A stretch of 30,523 nt of DNA from JACCUZ01 sp038246575 (GCA_038246575.1 JBBRVU010000029.1:1-30523), one strand, 5' to 3'. Positions 22,932 through 29,526 are shown, counted from the stretch's first letter. Translations and numbers: made by a program. Notes: generated from the sequence alone by a model not told the origin.

Positions 22932-23582
22932 CTACTTCGGCGGCAGGTGCTTCGTCGCGAAGACCGCAGCCTGGGTGCGCCGCTGGATCCCGAGCTTGGC
23001 CAGCAGGGTGGAGACGTAGTTCTTCACGGTCTTCTCGGCAAGGAACATCCGCTCGCCGATCTGCCGGTTGGTGAGGCCCTCTCCGATCAGCTCGAGGACG
23101 CGGCGTTCCTGGTCGGTCAGCATGGCCAGCTCTGAGTCCTCCGGCGGCCCGGTGCGCAGCCGCTCCAGCACCTGAGCCGTCACGGCCGGGTCGAGCAGTG
23201 ACTGCCCCGCGGCGACCCGGCGCACGGCATCGACGAGGTCGTTGCCACGGATCTGCTTGAGCACGTAGCCCGCGGCGCCCGCCATGATCGCTGAGAAAAG
23301 CGCCTCGTCGTCGTCGTACGACGTGAGGATCAGCGCCGCCGTCTCCGGGTTGCTGGACCGGATCTGGCGGCAGACATCCACGCCGGACCCGTCCGGCAGT
23401 CGGCCGTCGAGGATGGCCACGTGCGGCCGCAGTGCGGGGATGCGTGCGATGGCGTCCTTGGCCAGGCCCGCCTCTCCGACGACCTCGATGTCACCGGCGG
23501 CCAGGAGCAGCTCCCGGACGCCGCGGCGGACGACCTCGTGGTCGTCGAGGAGGAAGACTCGGATCGGCTCGCTGCTGTTCAT
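22932..23582 (-). CDS. devR: DevR/DosR-like response regulator (NarL/LuxR family)
   Basis: The 216-residue protein has a receiver domain with acidic pocket D13/D14, phospho-acceptor D59 (AILDGRLPDGSG), T87 and K109, and a C-terminal LuxR helix-turn-helix (LTDQERRVLELIGEGLTNRQIGERMFLAEKTVKNYVS). The recognition helix and following LLAKLGIQRRTQAAVFA are nearly those of Mycobacterium tuberculosis DevR, so a similar DNA site is likely. It should be phosphorylated by the DevS-like kinase at 19566-21224. ATG at 23582; a GAGGG lies unusually close. It is divergent from the universal stress protein gene, with a 125-bp region that holds candidate boxes. Confidence 0.92.
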   Translation of the reverse strand: MNSSEPIRVFLLDDHEVVRRGVRELLLAAGDIEVVGEAGLAKDAIARIPALRPHVAILDGRLPDGSGVDVCRQIRSSNPETAALILTSYDDDEALFSAIMAGAAGYVLKQIRGNDLVDAVRRVAAGQSLLDPAVTAQVLERLRTGPPEDSELAMLTDQERRVLELIGEGLTNRQIGERMFLAEKTVKNYVSTLLAKLGIQRRTQAAVFATKHLPPK

Positions 23583-23593
23583 CCCTCAGGTCT

Positions 23594-23614
23594 ACCGGAC
23601 AACCGGCGTCCGGT
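23594..23614. promoter_or_regulatory. Inverted repeat ACCGGAC-N7-GTCCGGT in devR leader
   Basis: Perfect 7-bp arms (23594-23600 and 23608-23614) start 12 bp upstream of the devR ATG. On the RNA this could form a hairpin near the ribosome-binding site; on DNA it could be an operator. Its spacing does not match a DevR box. Confidence 0.35.
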
Positions 23615-23634
23615 GGGTGCGGGCGGGCCGACGC

Positions 23635-23671
23635 AGGTCCTTCGACCCGGCGAAAGGGGGTCCAAGGACGG
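23635..23671. promoter_or_regulatory. Candidate tandem DevR boxes between devR and the stress-protein gene
   Basis: AGGTCCTTCGACCC (23635-23648) fits GGGnC-N4-GnCCC except for the first base. GGGTCCAAGGACGG (23658-23671) has a perfect left half and a weak right half. The two are 23 bp apart, about two helical turns, as seen for paired DosR sites. They lie 37-73 bp before the stress-protein GTG. Confidence 0.4.
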
Positions 23672-23707
23672 TGCCCGCCGGGTGACGGTCCGAGTCAGGC
23701 TGGACCG

Positions 23708-24223
23708 GTGCTTCGCCCGTACCCGATCCAGAGATCGCCCACGTCGGACATCGTCGTCGGGCTGGACGACAGTGCGGCCGCCACGAACGCGCTTCGGTGG
23801 GCGTCCGTGCAGTCGCGAGAGACCGGCGCGCCACTCCACGTCGTACACGTCTGGCAAGCCCGGGCGATCGGGCTCGCCGCCGACGGGTTCCGCATCGGCG
23901 ACTACCGGGTGGCGGCCCAGGCCGACGCCCGCGCGCGGGCCACGCGCTGGGCGCTCGACGCGCTGCGCGAGAGCGAACCGAGCTTCCCGTGGTGGCTGGA
24001 CATCGAGGAAGGATCGCCCGGCCCGGTGCTGGTGCAGTGCTCCGCCGGAGCTGGCCTGCTCGTCCTCGGCACCAGACAGCACAGCGCGCTTCGTCGGGCG
24101 GCTCTCGGGTCGGTGAGCCACCACTGTCTCGCGCATGCCGATCTGCCGGTGGTCGCCGTCCCGAGCCAGTCCCTGTCGCCGGTTACGGTGGACGTTGCCG
24201 AGGTGAGGACGCCGACGAGATGA
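23708..24223 (+). CDS. Universal stress protein (UspA family)
   Basis: The 171-residue single Usp domain starts with DIVVGLDDSAAATNALRWA and has the C-terminal LLVLGTRQHSALRRAALGSVSHHCLAHADLPVVAV. The usual ATP-binding signature G-x-R-G-x-G-x9-G-S is altered: the two inner glycines read Gln and Ser, so nucleotide binding may be weak or lost. Usp genes are hallmark targets of DosR/DevR in actinobacteria, and candidate boxes lie just upstream. The GTG at 23708 is the start consistent with the domain; there is no strong ribosome-binding site. The stop overlaps the lipoprotein ATG (ATGA). Confidence 0.88.
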   Translation: MLRPYPIQRSPTSDIVVGLDDSAAATNALRWASVQSRETGAPLHVVHVWQARAIGLAADGFRIGDYRVAAQADARARATRWALDALRESEPSFPWWLDIEEGSPGPVLVQCSAGAGLLVLGTRQHSALRRAALGSVSHHCLAHADLPVVAVPSQSLSPVTVDVAEVRTPTR

Positions 24224-24864
24224 ACCGTGCAGCCGCCGCTGCCCATGCTGCCTCCGCTGCGATCCTGCTGGCGCTCGTCGCCTGCGCCTCCTCGACCACG
24301 GGGTCGCTCGGATCGGGGCCGGCCACCTCTGGTGGCGCCGGAGCCACCGCGCCCAGCGGGTCTGGCGACACGGCCGGGCCAGCGGTTGCGGCCCGTACGG
24401 ATGCGATCCAGGCTGCCGTGGCTGCCTGGGCGGAGGCGGCGACGCTGCCCGACGCGCGGGCCGCGGCTGAAGGGGCCCGCAACCTCGTGACCGGCGCGGA
24501 CGTCTCCGGCTACGGCGACCTCGACGGCGACGGGGAGGCCATGGGTGCCAGCAGGCGCGGCCTGCTGCCCGGAGAGTCCGGTGAACCGGGGCTCGTGACG
24601 AGCCCGGCCCCGTCCTGCGTCGAGCGCGACGTCCTCGGCGGCAGCCGGACGGACCCCGCCGGGCGCTGGGCTGAGCTCGACCGTGCCATCGCCGACTGGG
24701 CGCCGACCGACAACACCTTCCCGTCGCTGGCGAGTCATCCGCAGCGGGTCGTGGGCTGGGCCACCCTGACGCTGAACACGTCGAGCCTCGACTCTGCGCA
24801 CGAGTACGCCGGACATGCGCAGATCCACGTTGACGTGACCACCGGCGCCCTGGCCGGCTGCTAG
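24220..24864 (+). CDS. Putative lipoprotein coupled to universal stress protein
   Basis: The 214-residue product has a short hydrophobic signal (ASAAILLALVAC) with a lipobox LVAC and lipidation candidate C22, a Ser/Gly/Thr/Ala-rich spacer to about residue 55, then a globular part. That part has a DLDGDGEA segment recalling the start of a calcium loop but lacking the final glutamate, two further cysteines (SPAPSCVER and the terminal AGC), and a histidine-rich end (DSAHEYAGHAQIHVDV). I do not recognise the family. The ATG overlaps the stress-protein stop, so it is likely co-expressed in the same stress response, at the outer face of the membrane. Confidence 0.75.
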   Translation: MNRAAAAAHAASAAILLALVACASSTTGSLGSGPATSGGAGATAPSGSGDTAGPAVAARTDAIQAAVAAWAEAATLPDARAAAEGARNLVTGADVSGYGDLDGDGEAMGASRRGLLPGESGEPGLVTSPAPSCVERDVLGGSRTDPAGRWAELDRAIADWAPTDNTFPSLASHPQRVVGWATLTLNTSSLDSAHEYAGHAQIHVDVTTGALAGC

Positions 24865-24874
24865 CGGCACGCCT

Positions 24875-24907
24875 CTGCCGGTCACCCCGCGGACGAGTGA
24901 CCGGCAG
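24875..24907. terminator. Bidirectional hairpin terminator
   Basis: Perfect 11-bp arms (CTGCCGGTCAC at 24875-24885, GTGACCGGCAG at 24897-24907) surround an 11-nt loop. It lies 10 bp past the lipoprotein stop and 15 bp past the stop of the divergent-side mini-gene, so it can close both convergent units. No T-tract. Confidence 0.75.
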
Positions 24908-24922
24908 CTACAGCAGCGGCGG

Positions 24923-24976
24923 TCAGCAGCAGCCGGGCTCGCAGCAGGTCTCGACCTCGTCGCAACAGCTGTCCAT
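24923..24976 (-). CDS. Cysteine-rich 17-residue peptide gene beside arsR
   Basis: The minus strand encodes MDSCCDEVETCCEPGCC, six cysteines (three CC pairs) in 17 residues, with no signal sequence. Support for a real gene: GGAGG lies 8 bp before the ATG; 15 of 16 codons after the ATG end in G or C; a perfect -35 TTGACA lies upstream at 25041-25036; and a strong hairpin follows 15 bp after the stop. Vicinal CC pairs could bind As(III), Sb(III) or soft metals, and the gene is divergent from an ArsR repressor with CC and C-x-C motifs. A metal-sequestering, chaperone or sensing peptide is inferred. It may instead be a regulatory leader peptide, although no downstream gene exists on that strand. 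Confidence 0.6.
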   Translation of the reverse strand: MDSCCDEVETCCEPGCC

Positions 24977-24997
24977 CGCAGGCACCTCCCTCCCGCA

Positions 24998-25015
24998 CAT
25001 CGACATTCATCGATG
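24998..25015. promoter_or_regulatory. Candidate ArsR operator 1 (CATCGA-N6-TCGATG)
   Basis: A perfect 6-bp inverted repeat in an AT-richer island. On the minus strand it overlaps the expected -10/start region of the cysteine-rich peptide gene, a suitable place for ArsR repression. Confidence 0.5.
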
Positions 25016-25035
25016 TTGTAGCAGAGATAGACAGA

Positions 25036-25073
25036 TGTCAATGATTGACTCCCGTCGATTTCACGTCAAGAAT
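25036..25073. promoter_or_regulatory. Back-to-back promoters with shared palindrome (GTCAATGATTGAC)
   Basis: The palindrome 25037-25049 contains a -35 for each direction. On the plus strand TTGACT (25045-25050), a 17-bp gap and AAGAAT (25068-25073) place a start at the A of the arsR ATG (25080), implying a leaderless mRNA. On the minus strand TTGACA (25041-25036) is followed 15 bp later by TACAAC. ArsR binding here would block both. Confidence 0.55.
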
Positions 25074-25079
25074 GCCAGC

Positions 25080-25448
25080 ATGCCGAAGCCGCTACCGCTG
25101 CTCGACCCGACCGGGACCGCAGCCACCTGCTGCGCCCCGCTGGCCGAGGCTCCCCTGTCGGCGACGGACGCCCAGCAGCTCGCCGCCCGGCTGAAGGCGC
25201 TGGCCGACCCCGCGCGGCTCCGGGTGCTGTCGTTGCTGCTCGCGAGCGAGGGCGGCGCCGCCTGCACCTGCGACCTCACCGAACCGCTCGGACTGTCCCA
25301 GCCCACCGTGAGCCATCACCTGAAGAAGCTGGCCGAGGCCGGCCTCATCGTCGGGGACCGGCGTGGGGTGTGGACCTACTACCGCGTCGTTCCCGAGTCC
25401 CTGACCGCACTGGCGGACGTGCTGGTCACTCCGGCCCTGCGCGCCTAG
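25080..25448 (+). CDS. arsR: ArsR-family arsenic-responsive repressor (arsR1)
   Basis: The 122-residue winged-helix repressor has the ArsR core ALADPARLRVLSLLL and the recognition helix LSQPTVSHHLKKLAEAGLI, then the wing DRRGVWTYYRV. Likely As(III) ligands are C17-C18 near the N-terminus plus C62/C64 in ACTCDL; the N-terminal CC pair resembles Corynebacterium glutamicum ArsR (C15, C16, C55). Arsenite binding should release DNA. The ATG at 25080 fits a leaderless transcript; ATGs at 25035 and 25041 would add an N-terminal tail across the promoter and are less likely. The 3' end overlaps arsC by 23 bp, convergently. Confidence 0.92.
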   Translation: MPKPLPLLDPTGTAATCCAPLAEAPLSATDAQQLAARLKALADPARLRVLSLLLASEGGAACTCDLTEPLGLSQPTVSHHLKKLAEAGLIVGDRRGVWTYYRVVPESLTALADVLVTPALRA

Positions 25449-25878
25449 CGGCACCTTCGACCACCGAGGGCGGCAGGTCCAGGTCGGGGACGAGTTCAGC
25501 GAGCAGCGTCCGGACCCGACGGTCGATGTCGACGACGATGCGCCGGACGGTCGCGACGTCCTGGCCCTTGGGATCGTCGAGCTCCCAGTCCTCGTAGCGG
25601 GCACCGAGATAGACCGGACACGCCTCCCCGCAGCCCATCGTGATCACCGCCGTGTAGCTGGCGTCGGGATCGAAGCCGGCCGGGGTCTCGCGGCTCGTGT
25701 CCAGCCCCAGTGCGTCGAGTACGGCGGCCACCTCGGGGTGCACGTGCTCGCCGGGCTCGGACCCGGCCGAGTGCACCTGGACACGGTCCCCTGCGTAGTG
25801 CTCGGCGAGAACCTTGCCGGTCACGGACCGGCCGGCGTTGGCCTTGCACGCGAACAGGATGCTGGGTCCCTCGGTCAT
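25426..25878 (-). CDS. arsC: Arsenate reductase, low-molecular-weight phosphatase type
   Basis: The 150-residue enzyme has the C-x5-R loop CKANAGRS (C11, R17), the second cysteine motif TMGCGEACPV, and the DP loop in YEDWELDDPKGQ. These are as in thioredoxin- or mycothiol-linked ArsC proteins; in actinobacteria the mycothiol/mycoredoxin route known from C. glutamicum ArsC1/ArsC2 is likely. It reduces arsenate to arsenite in the cytosol. The loop starts FACKANAGRS rather than the common FVCVHNAGRS. The ATG overlaps the aquaporin stop (ATGA). It is the last gene of the arsR2-aquaporin-arsC operon. Confidence 0.93.
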   Translation of the reverse strand: MTEGPSILFACKANAGRSVTGKVLAEHYAGDRVQVHSAGSEPGEHVHPEVAAVLDALGLDTSRETPAGFDPDASYTAVITMGCGEACPVYLGARYEDWELDDPKGQDVATVRRIVVDIDRRVRTLLAELVPDLDLPPSVVEGAARRAGPE

Positions 25879-26633
25879 GACGGCCCTTTCGTGGCAAGTG
25901 AGTCCGGCCGCCCGTGAGGGACGACGACGTCGTCGGCGGCGCGGGCAACGTCGGGGTACAACGCGCGGACGAGAAGCAGGCCGATCACGCCGCCGACGAC
26001 CTGCGCGACAACGAACCCGGGCACGGAGGCGGCGGCGATGCCGGCGAACGTGTCCGACCACATCCGGCCCACCGTCACGGCCGGGTTGGCAAACGAGGTG
26101 GAGGACGTGAACCAGTAGGCAGCGCCGATGTATGCGCCGACCGCCGGGGCCGACCAGGCGCCGCGACCGGTGCGGGCCAGGGCGAAGATCAGCGCAACCA
26201 GACCTGCGGTCGCGACGATCTCGGCGACCCACAGGTGCCAGTCACTGCGGTCCTTGGCGGAGAGCTGGGTCGGCACGTCGAACATCACGTTGGCCAGCAC
26301 CGCGCCGGCGACGCCACCCACCGTCTGGGCCACGGCGTACGCACCGACGTGCCGACCCGACAGGCCGGTCCCCGCCCGCCGGCCGAGCAGCCAGTCCGCC
26401 GCCGACACGACCGGGTTGAAGTGCGCCCCGGAGACCGGGCCGAGCATCAGGATGAGCACCGCGAGCCCGAAGACGGTGGCGGTGCTGTTGTAGAACAGCT
26501 GCAGCCCGACATCATCAGGCGAGAGCCGCTGACCCGCGATGCCGGACCCGACGACCACGGTCACCAGCAGGCCGGTGCCGACGAGCTCGGCGAGCAGCGC
26601 CCGACGCAGTGGCGGCGATGCAGCGGCGGTCAT
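25875..26633 (-). CDS. MIP-family aquaporin/aquaglyceroporin in arsenic operon
   Basis: The 252-residue channel has six membrane helices and the two half-helix motifs, NPV in GAHFNPVVS and NPA in SFANPAVT, that form the selectivity pore. The first motif deviates from NPA. Its place between arsR2 and arsC, coupled to both by ATGA overlaps, suggests it passes arsenite out down its gradient after arsenate reduction, as shown for AqpS in Sinorhizobium meliloti. That function here is inferred from context. Start ATG 26633, ending in a polar cytoplasmic tail. Confidence 0.9.
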   Translation of the reverse strand: MTAAASPPLRRALLAELVGTGLLVTVVVGSGIAGQRLSPDDVGLQLFYNSTATVFGLAVLILMLGPVSGAHFNPVVSAADWLLGRRAGTGLSGRHVGAYAVAQTVGGVAGAVLANVMFDVPTQLSAKDRSDWHLWVAEIVATAGLVALIFALARTGRGAWSAPAVGAYIGAAYWFTSSTSFANPAVTVGRMWSDTFAGIAAASVPGFVVAQVVGGVIGLLLVRALYPDVARAADDVVVPHGRPDSLATKGPS

Positions 26634-26980
26634 CAGCAGGGCCGCTTCCCGGCCGAGCGGGCCCGGGTCGCGAGCGCGGCGAACTGGGCACCCAGCCGGT
26701 CGAGGCCCTCGGGGTCGAGCCGGTAGTAGGTGAATCGGCCGGCCGCTTCCCGCTCGACCAGGCCGGCGGCCAACATCTGGCGCAGATGGTTGGACACGGC
26801 CGAGGGCAGTGCCCCGGTGGCCTCGGCCAGGTGGCAGGTGCACAGCTGCTCGTGCGACAGGAGCGCGAGCAGGCGGGCCCGGAGCGGGTCGGCGCACAAC
26901 CGCAGCAGCTCGGTGTCCAGGGGTGGGGCAGCCGCCCGGCCCCGGCGTACCGGACGATTCATCGTTGCGTGAGTAGTCAT
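26633..26980 (-). CDS. arsR: Second ArsR-family repressor (arsR2)
   Basis: The 115-residue winged-helix repressor has LCADPLRARLLALLSHEQLCTCHLAEAT with the classical ELCVCDL-like metal site (C-x-C), the recognition helix LPSAVSNHLRQMLAAGLV, and the wing EAAGRFTYYRLD. A further cysteine ends the chain (KRPC). It heads the operon with the aquaporin and arsC and probably represses it until arsenite binds. Start is ATG 26980 or 26962; neither has a ribosome-binding site, so a leaderless mRNA is possible. It differs clearly in sequence from arsR1, so the two may sense different ligands or ranges. Confidence 0.9.
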   Translation of the reverse strand: MTTHATMNRPVRRGRAAAPPLDTELLRLCADPLRARLLALLSHEQLCTCHLAEATGALPSAVSNHLRQMLAAGLVEREAAGRFTYYRLDPEGLDRLGAQFAALATRARSAGKRPC

Positions 26981-26994
26981 GGTGGGGTGAATCG
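26955..26994. promoter_or_regulatory. Inverted repeat CGATTCA-N26-TGAATCG around arsR2 start
   Basis: Perfect 7-bp arms (26955-26961 and 26988-26994) flank both possible arsR2 starts. It may be an autoregulatory operator, although the 26-bp spacing is long for a single ArsR dimer. Confidence 0.3.
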
Positions 26995-27049
26995 TGGCGG
27001 ACGCCCGCCTCCCGCGCAAGGCGGCCCGGACGACTACTGTCGGCGGAAC

Positions 27050-27850
27050 ATGGACGTCGCGCTGCGCAACAACGTCACGGTCGCCGGACGAGCCGACGGA
27101 CCGCCGATGTTGTTCGCCCACGGCTTCGGCTGCGACCAGCACATGTGGCGATTTGTCACCCCGGCCTTCGAGGAGACCCACCGCGTCGTGCTCTTCGACC
27201 ACGTCGGAGCCGGTGGCTCCGACCTGTCGGCGTTCGACCCCGACCGCTACGCCGACCTGGGTGGCTATGCCCAGGACATCCTCGACATCTGCGCGGCGCT
27301 CGACCTGTCCGACGTGGTGTTCGTCGGCCACTCGGTGAGCGCGATGATGGGTGTTCTCGCGTCGGTGGCCGAGCCGGACCGGTTCAGCCGGTTGGTGCTG
27401 GTGGGCCCGTCTCCTCGGTACATCAACGACGGTGACTACGTCGGGGGGTTCACCGCTGAGGACATCGACGGGTTGCTGGACTCGTTGGACAGCAACTACC
27501 TCGGCTGGTCCAGCGCGATGGCACCCGTCATCATGGGCAACCCGGAGCATCCGGAGCTCGGCCAGGAGCTGACCAACAGCTTCTGCCGTACCGATCCGGA
27601 GATCGCCCGGCACTTCGCCCGGGTCACCTTCACCGGCGACAACCGCGCCGACCTAGCCAAGGTCGAGGTTCCCTCCCTCATCCTGCAAGCCGCGGACGAC
27701 GCCATCGCGCCGGCCGTGGTCGGCGACTTCGTGCACCGGGAGACGCCGGGGAGCATCCTGGTGCAGCTCGAGGCCACTGGACACTGCCCGAACCTCAGTG
27801 CGCCCGAGGAGACGATCGCCGCGATCCGGCACTTCCTGACGACCTCCTGA
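27050..27850 (+). CDS. RsbQ-like alpha/beta hydrolase
   Basis: The 266-residue alpha/beta hydrolase has the oxyanion segment FAHGFGCDQHMWRF, nucleophile S95 in GHSVSAMMG, an acid at D216/D217 (QAADDAIAP) and H245 (ATGHCPNLSAPEE). Length and motifs agree with Bacillus subtilis RsbQ (269 residues), which activates the phosphatase RsbP under energy stress. The following gene is an RsbP-like PAS/PP2C phosphatase 11 bp downstream, a strong contextual match. The ligand that RsbQ handles is unknown. ATG 27050 follows GGCGGAAC. Divergent from arsR2. Confidence 0.88.
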   Translation: MDVALRNNVTVAGRADGPPMLFAHGFGCDQHMWRFVTPAFEETHRVVLFDHVGAGGSDLSAFDPDRYADLGGYAQDILDICAALDLSDVVFVGHSVSAMMGVLASVAEPDRFSRLVLVGPSPRYINDGDYVGGFTAEDIDGLLDSLDSNYLGWSSAMAPVIMGNPEHPELGQELTNSFCRTDPEIARHFARVTFTGDNRADLAKVEVPSLILQAADDAIAPAVVGDFVHRETPGSILVQLEATGHCPNLSAPEETIAAIRHFLTTS

Positions 27851-27861
27851 CGGTGACACCG

Positions 27862-29526
27862 ATGGCCACCGAGGACCCGGGCGGCCGGCCTGCGCGTCAG
27901 GTGCCGCTGGCCGAGGACAGCGTCGAGGACCTTTACGAGAACGCGCCCTGCGGATACCTGGCTTCCTACCCGGACGGCCGGATCGCCCGGGTCAACCAGA
28001 CGTTCCTGGTCTGGACGGGCTACTCGCGGGAGCACCTGTTGTCTCGGTGCCGTTTCGTCGACCTGCTCGGCGTCGGGAGCCGGATCTACCACGAGACCCA
28101 TTACGCGCCGCTGCTGCAGATGCAGGGGTCGGTGAAGGCCATCGCACTCGACCTGGTGCGCGCCGACGGGTCCGTCATGCCGATCCTGGTGAACGCGCGG
28201 ATGCGGACCGACGAGACCGGCCGTCCTCTCGGTGTACGCACGACAGTCTTCGATGCCACTGATCGCAAGCGGTACGAGACCGAGCTGCTGGCCGCCCGCC
28301 GCCGGGCCGAACGATCGGCGTTCTGGCTGACTGCCGTGGAGCGGGTGGTCGCCGAGCTGGCCGCGGCCTCGGCAGTTGCCGAGGTCGCGGCTGTCATCGC
28401 ACGGGCCGGCACGGACGCCTTCGGGGCCACCGCCAGCGTCCTGTGGCTGGCCGAGGACGCAACGGGTGAGAACCGCTGGGCCGCGGGTTCGGGGGCCGTC
28501 GGCCAATCGCTCGATCTCGCGGCCGATGACCTGCTCGGGACCGAGATCCTGCGTTCCGGCGACGTGATGCTGATCCCGGGAGTGCGCGACTCCCCGGAGT
28601 TGGCGACCGTGCGTGCTGCCCTGGGCCACGGCGACGGGCCACTGGTCCTGGTCCCCCTGCCGGCGGCGACGCGACCGCTGGGGCTGCTCGCCCTGCTGAA
28701 GCCCGCGCTGGATCCGGAGCCGGAGGAGCTCCGGCTGCTCAAGACGCTGGGGCAACAGGCCGGCCAGGCCTTGGAACGAGCGCGGCTCTACGACGAGCAG
28801 AGCAGCGTCGCCCGCACGTTGCAGCGCAGCCTGCTGCCCCGGACGCTTCCGGTCGATCCGCGACTGCTGCTGTCGGCGTGCTATCGCCCGGCCCTGGACA
28901 GCTTGGCAGTGGGTGGCGACTGGTACGACGCCTACTTCCTCGACCGGGACCGGGTCGCCGTCGTCGTGGGGGACGTCGTCGGGCGCGGCGTGCACGCGGC
29001 GGCCGCCATGGGCCAGCTGCGCAGCGCCGTGCGGGCGCTCACGACACTCGACTCGGGTCCGGCGCTACTGCTCGACCGGTTGGACCGCTTCGTCGAGGAC
29101 GTGCCGGGTGCCGACACCGCAACCATGATCTACGCCGAGGTCGACCTGCGCGATGGTGACGTCCGCTATTCCTGCGCCGGGCATCCGCCGCCAGTGCTGA
29201 TCGGGCAGGATGGCGTGGCCACAGTGCTCTGGGACGGTCGATCGACCCCGTTGGGCGCCGGCTTCGGGATCGCCGAGCGCACTGAGGGCCGGTTCTCACT
29301 GGCCGCGGGCTCGCGGCTCGCGGTGTACACGGACGGGCTGGTCGAGCGCCGCGACGAAGCGCTCGATGAGGGCATCAACAATCTGGCGGCGGTCCTCGGT
29401 GGATGGTCGACGCAGGAGTTCGAGGGCATCGCCGATGCTGTGACGGATGCAGCTGTCGGCTCCGGTCCGACCGGCGACGACGTCTGCCTCCTCGTCCTCG
29501 CCTACCTCGGCCCGGCCACCCCGTGA
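27862..29526 (+). CDS. PAS-GAF-PP2C (SpoIIE-type) serine phosphatase, RsbP-like
   Basis: The 554-residue protein has a PAS domain (about 20-140: YENAPCGYLASYPDGRI, FLVWTGYSREHLL), a GAF domain (about 160-310) and a SpoIIE/PP2C phosphatase domain (about 330-550) with metal-binding GGDWYDAY, VVGDVVGRG and TGDDVCLLVL. Such proteins dephosphorylate anti-anti-sigma factors to release general-stress sigma factors; no antagonist gene is in the window. Compared with Bacillus RsbP (PAS-coil-PP2C) it has an added GAF sensor. ATG 27862 is chosen for GGTGA 5 bp upstream; GTG 27853 is an alternative. Probably co-transcribed with the RsbQ-like gene. Confidence 0.92.
   Translation: MATEDPGGRPARQVPLAEDSVEDLYENAPCGYLASYPDGRIARVNQTFLVWTGYSREHLLSRCRFVDLLGVGSRIYHETHYAPLLQMQGSVKAIALDLVRADGSVMPILVNARMRTDETGRPLGVRTTVFDATDRKRYETELLAARRRAERSAFWLTAVERVVAELAAASAVAEVAAVIARAGTDAFGATASVLWLAEDATGENRWAAGSGAVGQSLDLAADDLLGTEILRSGDVMLIPGVRDSPELATVRAALGHGDGPLVLVPLPAATRPLGLLALLKPALDPEPEELRLLKTLGQQAGQALERARLYDEQSSVARTLQRSLLPRTLPVDPRLLLSACYRPALDSLAVGGDWYDAYFLDRDRVAVVVGDVVGRGVHAAAAMGQLRSAVRALTTLDSGPALLLDRLDRFVEDVPGADTATMIYAEVDLRDGDVRYSCAGHPPPVLIGQDGVATVLWDGRSTPLGAGFGIAERTEGRFSLAAGSRLAVYTDGLVERRDEALDEGINNLAAVLGGWSTQEFEGIADAVTDAAVGSGPTGDDVCLLVLAYLGPATP

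Noticed and set aside
23594..23614. Third DevR box
   Set aside because: Arms ACCGGAC/GTCCGGT are perfect but separated by 7 bp rather than the 4 bp of the DosR site; kept only as an unassigned inverted repeat.
24897..25079. Possible N-terminal extension of arsR1 from ATG 24897
   Set aside because: It would run through the terminator hairpin, the cysteine-rich gene and both operators, has Gln/Ser-rich non-family sequence, and the family start lies at 25080.
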